A stretch of DNA of 8,468 bases from Bacteroidota bacterium. GTDB lineage: Bacteria; Bacteroidota; Bacteroidia; Flavobacteriales; Flavobacteriaceae. A program made the position numbers and the translations under genes. Positions 5,993 to 8,468 of this stretch are shown here, one piece after another; position 1 is the first letter of the stretch; each line of letters starts with the position of its first letter. The DNA is taken from positions 1 through 8,468 of the forward strand of contig JAEWKB010000124.1 of the NCBI GenBank assembly GCA_023386255.1, given 5' to 3'. The notes under the pieces were generated by a model that saw nothing but the letters and a program-made list of their open reading frames with translations, did not search any database and was not told the origin of the DNA.

Positions 5993-7426
5993 ATGTTTAA
6001 GAATAAAGTATATATATATCTGGCACTGTCAGTATTGTTGTCGCTGGCCATAGGCTGCAAGACTCCTGACATGGTTAAAAGGGCAGAAAATACTGCCGTT
6101 CCTGCCAGCTATGCCGGAGCGCAGGACACGCTTAATATAGCTAAGCTGATGTGGAAGGATTACTACAAAGACCCTAACCTCGATTCGCTCATTGATACGG
6201 CGCTTAAAAACAACCAGGAGCTGAACATAACGTTACAGGAAATTGAAGTTGCCAAAAGCGAAGTACGCGCCAGGAAAGGGGAATACCTGCCTTTTGTAGG
6301 CCTTAGGGCCGGTGCAGGCGCCGAAAAGGTATCCCGCAATACACCTCAGGGGGCGCTGGAGCATAATATAGAGATTGTTCCCGGGAAGGAGAACCCGGAG
6401 CCGCTTGGTGATTTTACCGTAGGTGCGTTTGCCAACTGGGAGCTCGATATCTGGAAGAAGCTGCGCAATGCCAAGAAAGCCGCGGTAAGCCGCTATTTAT
6501 CGAGTGTGGAAGGGAAGAACTTCATGATGACCAACCTGGTGTCGGAAGTGGCTAACTCTTACTTTGAACTGCTTGCGCTTGATAACCAGCTTGCCATTGT
6601 AAAGCAGAATATAGAGATACAGAACAATGCGCTCGAGATTGTAAAGCTTCAGAAAGAATCGGCACGTGTTACCGAGCTTGCTGTAAAGCGTTTTGAGGCG
6701 CAGGTGCTCAACACAAAGAGCCTGCAGTACGAAATTGAGCAAAAGATAACTGAGACGGAGAACAGGATCAACTTCCTGGTAGGCAGGTTCCCTCAGCCTG
6801 TTAAACGCAGCACAGAGTCGTTCGATACGTTTGTACCTAATGCGGTTGCTGCAGGCCTTCCGTCACAGCTGCTGCAAAACCGCCCTGATATTAAGCAGGC
6901 TGAGCTTGACCTGGCCGCAGCAAAGCTTGATGTAAAGGTGGCCAGGGCAAGGTTTTATCCGCAACTGGGTATATCGGCAGGGGTGGGTTACCAGGCTTTT
7001 AATGCGCAATACCTGTTCAAATCGCCACAGTCGCTTGTATATTCTGTAGCGGGTGACCTTATGGCGCCGCTTATCAACAGGAATGCTATTAAGGCTGCTT
7101 ACGCGGGCGCTAATGCCAAACAGGTACAGGCGGTTTACAATTATGAGCGTACCATACTGAATGCTTATGTTGAGGTAGTTAACCAGCTGTCCAACATCAG
7201 CAATTTAGAAAAGAGCTATGGCTTTAAATCAAGAGAAGTGGAAGCGCTTAACAAGTCTGTCGAGATTTCGAACGACCTTTTTGGCTCCGCAAGGGCTGAC
7301 TACATGGAAGTATTGCTGACACAACGTGATGCGCTTGAGGCACGTTTTGATTTGATAGAAACTAAAAAGCAGCAGCTTAATGCCATGGTAAACATTTACA
7401 GGGCACTGGGTGGAGGTTGGAAATAA
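5993..7426 (+). CDS. Outer-membrane efflux channel lipoprotein (NodT/OprM/TolC family)
   Basis: The 477-aa product is the outer-membrane duct of the pump. The ATG at 5993, 1 nt after the antiporter stop, is the right start. It gives a Lys-containing N-region, a hydrophobic core and a lipobox-like AIGC with Cys22, as in OprM-type lipoprotein channels. A longer frame from 5855 lies inside the antiporter gene and would bury this signal. Two TolC-like outer-membrane efflux repeats follow. The first includes LNITLQEIEVAKSEVRARKGEYLP and NWELDIWKKLR. The second opens with the family signature LPSQLLQNRPDIKQAELDLA (from residue 289) and continues with ARARFYPQLG. The protein ends with RALGGGWK, the usual C-terminal motif. 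Length is normal. Trimers would form a beta-barrel in the outer membrane and an alpha-helical tunnel docking onto the adaptor. It is the last gene of the operon, with an intrinsic terminator 33 nt after its stop. Confidence 0.95.
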   Translation: MFKNKVYIYLALSVLLSLAIGCKTPDMVKRAENTAVPASYAGAQDTLNIAKLMWKDYYKDPNLDSLIDTALKNNQELNITLQEIEVAKSEVRARKGEYLPFVGLRAGAGAEKVSRNTPQGALEHNIEIVPGKENPEPLGDFTVGAFANWELDIWKKLRNAKKAAVSRYLSSVEGKNFMMTNLVSEVANSYFELLALDNQLAIVKQNIEIQNNALEIVKLQKESARVTELAVKRFEAQVLNTKSLQYEIEQKITETENRINFLVGRFPQPVKRSTESFDTFVPNAVAAGLPSQLLQNRPDIKQAELDLAAAKLDVKVARARFYPQLGISAGVGYQAFNAQYLFKSPQSLVYSVAGDLMAPLINRNAIKAAYAGANAKQVQAVYNYERTILNAYVEVVNQLSNISNLEKSYGFKSREVEALNKSVEISNDLFGSARADYMEVLLTQRDALEARFDLIETKKQQLNAMVNIYRALGGGWK

Positions 7427-7458
7427 ATCTTCGAATTTCTTCAAAATATTTAACACTT

Positions 7459-7487
7459 AAAGCCCTGAATATTACATCAGGGCTTTT
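7459..7487 (+). terminator. Strong intrinsic terminator of the efflux operon
   Basis: AAAGCCCTGA (7459-7468) and TCAGGGCTTT (7477-7486) form a perfect 10-bp stem with an 8-nt loop (ATATTACA). The stem ends in a run of T (7484-7487). The A-rich 5' side means it could also work in the opposite direction. It closes the pump operon just before the promoter region of the next gene. Confidence 0.9.
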
Positions 7488-7490
7488 ACA

Positions 7491-7521
7491 TTTGTAGATT
7501 ATAATCTTATAGTAGCATTTG
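7491..7521 (+). promoter_or_regulatory. Candidate Bacteroidota promoter for the exonuclease/GIY-YIG gene
   Basis: TTTG (7491-7494) is followed after 18 nt by TAGCATTTG (7513-7521), a -7 box with one extra base between TA and TTTG compared with the consensus. Transcription would start near 7528, only about 5 nt before the ATG at 7533. The -33 element begins 3 nt after the terminator T-run, so the two units are closely packed. Confidence 0.4.
7496..7507. repeat. Perfect 12-bp palindrome between promoter elements
   Basis: AGATTATAATCT is a perfect dyad with no spacer. It lies between the candidate -33 (7491-7494) and -7 (7513-7521) boxes of the nuclease gene, where a bound protein would block RNA polymerase. 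A few such A/T-rich palindromes are expected by chance in a window of this size, so only its position makes it notable. Confidence 0.35.
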
Positions 7522-7532
7522 CAATATAGCTG

Positions 7533-8468
7533 ATGAAGACAGAATATGCCATAGTAGATATTGAGACCACAGGCGGTAATGCTTCAGGCAGCCGTATTAC
7601 CGAAATTGCTATAATCATTCATGACGGTATAAATATTCTTGATCGTTTTGAAACGCTTGTCAATCCGCAAAAAGAAATACCACTTCCTATATTCGCCCTT
7701 ACAGGCATTACTAATGATATGGTTCGGAATGCGCCCCTATTTGATGATATTGCCGAAAAAGTTTTCCAAATGCTCACCGGCCGAATATTTATAGCACACA
7801 ATGTAAATTTCGATTATTCGTTTATACGGCACCAGCTCGAAGAAGCCGGCTACAAGTGGACCGCGAGGAAATTGTGTACCGTACGCGCTGCCCGAAAAAT
7901 AAAACCCGGCTTTGGCTCGTATAGCCTCGGCAACCTGTGCAATTCACTAAATATTCCTATAGAAAACAGGCACCGTGCGGGAGGCGACGCAGATGCCACT
8001 GCCATTTTATTCTCGCGCCTTTTGCAATGGGACACTGAAGGCCACATTGAAAAAATGGTTAAGAAAACGGCGCAGGACCAGCGTCTGCCGCCTAACCTGC
8101 CGCCTGCCGATTTTGAGCAGCTGCCTGAAAAGCCGGGGGTGTATTATTTTTACAACAAAGAACGGAAGGTTGTTTATGTAGGGAAGGCGGTAAACCTTAA
8201 GAAGCGTGTAGCCTCTCACTTCAGCGGCCACAAGATAACGCCGCAAAGGCAGCATTTTCTGCGGGATATTTACAGTATCTCTTATGAGGTATGTGCTACC
8301 GAGCTCATGGCGCTTTTGCTGGAGTGTACCGAAATAAAGAAGCTGTGGCCGGTGTATAATACCGCTTTAAAGCGCTTTGACCCAAAGTATGGGCTGTTTC
8401 ATTATGAGGCACGCAACGGATATAAATATCTGGCTGTGGGTAAGCTGGCATGGTTTCAGGCTTGTGTT
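7533..8468 (+). CDS. DEDDh exonuclease / GIY-YIG endonuclease fusion, 3' end missing
   Basis: An open frame of exactly 312 codons runs from the ATG at 7533 to the window edge. Residues about 4-165 are a DnaQ-like 3'-5' exonuclease with all DEDDh catalytic residues: Asp9 and Glu11 in VDIETTGG (Exo I), Asp94 in AHNVNFDYSF (Exo II), and His147 and Asp152 in HRAGGDAD (Exo III). A short linker with LPPNLPP (185-191) leads to a UvrC-N-like GIY-YIG domain starting near 197. Its signatures are PGVYYFY (201-207), VVYVGKA (213-219), Arg225 in LKKRV, and the metal-binding Glu264 in ALLLECTEIKK, then a PVYN turn (273-276). Fusions of an epsilon-like exonuclease to the UvrC N-domain are known, including Rv2191 in mycobacteria, and a DNA-repair or damage-processing role is inferred. 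Both active sites look intact. The missing C-terminus prevents knowing whether more domains follow. It is transcribed separately from the pump. Confidence 0.93.
   Translation, partial: MKTEYAIVDIETTGGNASGSRITEIAIIIHDGINILDRFETLVNPQKEIPLPIFALTGITNDMVRNAPLFDDIAEKVFQMLTGRIFIAHNVNFDYSFIRHQLEEAGYKWTARKLCTVRAARKIKPGFGSYSLGNLCNSLNIPIENRHRAGGDADATAILFSRLLQWDTEGHIEKMVKKTAQDQRLPPNLPPADFEQLPEKPGVYYFYNKERKVVYVGKAVNLKKRVASHFSGHKITPQRQHFLRDIYSISYEVCATELMALLLECTEIKKLWPVYNTALKRFDPKYGLFHYEARNGYKYLAVGKLAWFQACV

Noticed and set aside
7975..8255. Short plus- and minus-strand open frames inside the nuclease gene
   Set aside because: The fusion nuclease frame is continuous here with intact GIY-YIG motifs, so these are shadows.
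1..8468. Mobile element, integron or CRISPR array
   Set aside because: No transposase or integrase gene, no long terminal inverted repeats and no regular repeat-spacer pattern were seen on either strand.

Overview
The window looks like chromosomal DNA of a Bacteroidota member, most likely Flavobacteriaceae. The reasons are TAnnTTTG-type promoter boxes, A-rich upstream regions with almost no Shine-Dalgarno signal, lipoprotein-type efflux components, and protein sequences of flavobacterial flavour. Base composition is roughly in the mid-40s %GC by eye. The genus is not assigned. I see no insertion sequences, phage genes, CRISPR, tRNA or rRNA.

Layout, left to right: (1) the 5' part of a pentapeptide-repeat protein on the minus strand, cut by the left edge. 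(2) A divergent plus-strand gene for an MpaB/DUF2236-type putative oxygenase. (3) A small unknown exported protein of 136 aa behind a clear Bacteroidota promoter, then a 145-nt gap with hairpin-forming sequence. (4) A tight three-gene operon for a complete tripartite RND (HAE1-type) efflux pump: lipoprotein membrane-fusion adaptor, inner-membrane proton/drug antiporter and lipoprotein outer-membrane channel. It ends in a strong intrinsic terminator. (5) The 5' two-thirds or so of a fused nuclease gene, with an N-terminal DEDDh exonuclease and a UvrC-like GIY-YIG domain, running off the right edge.

The three pump genes are spaced by 25 nt and 1 nt and should be made together. The antiporter takes substrate from the inner membrane or periplasm, the adaptor bridges the periplasm, and the channel opens to the outside. 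No regulator gene is present next to them. I found no good promoter box directly upstream of the adaptor, so the operon may be read from the promoter of the small exported-protein gene through a weak hairpin.

Nothing here is clearly a new system. The observations most worth checking are the exonuclease/GIY-YIG fusion, the unknown exported protein upstream of the pump, near-leaderless promoter layouts, and palindromic or phased repeats at three promoters.
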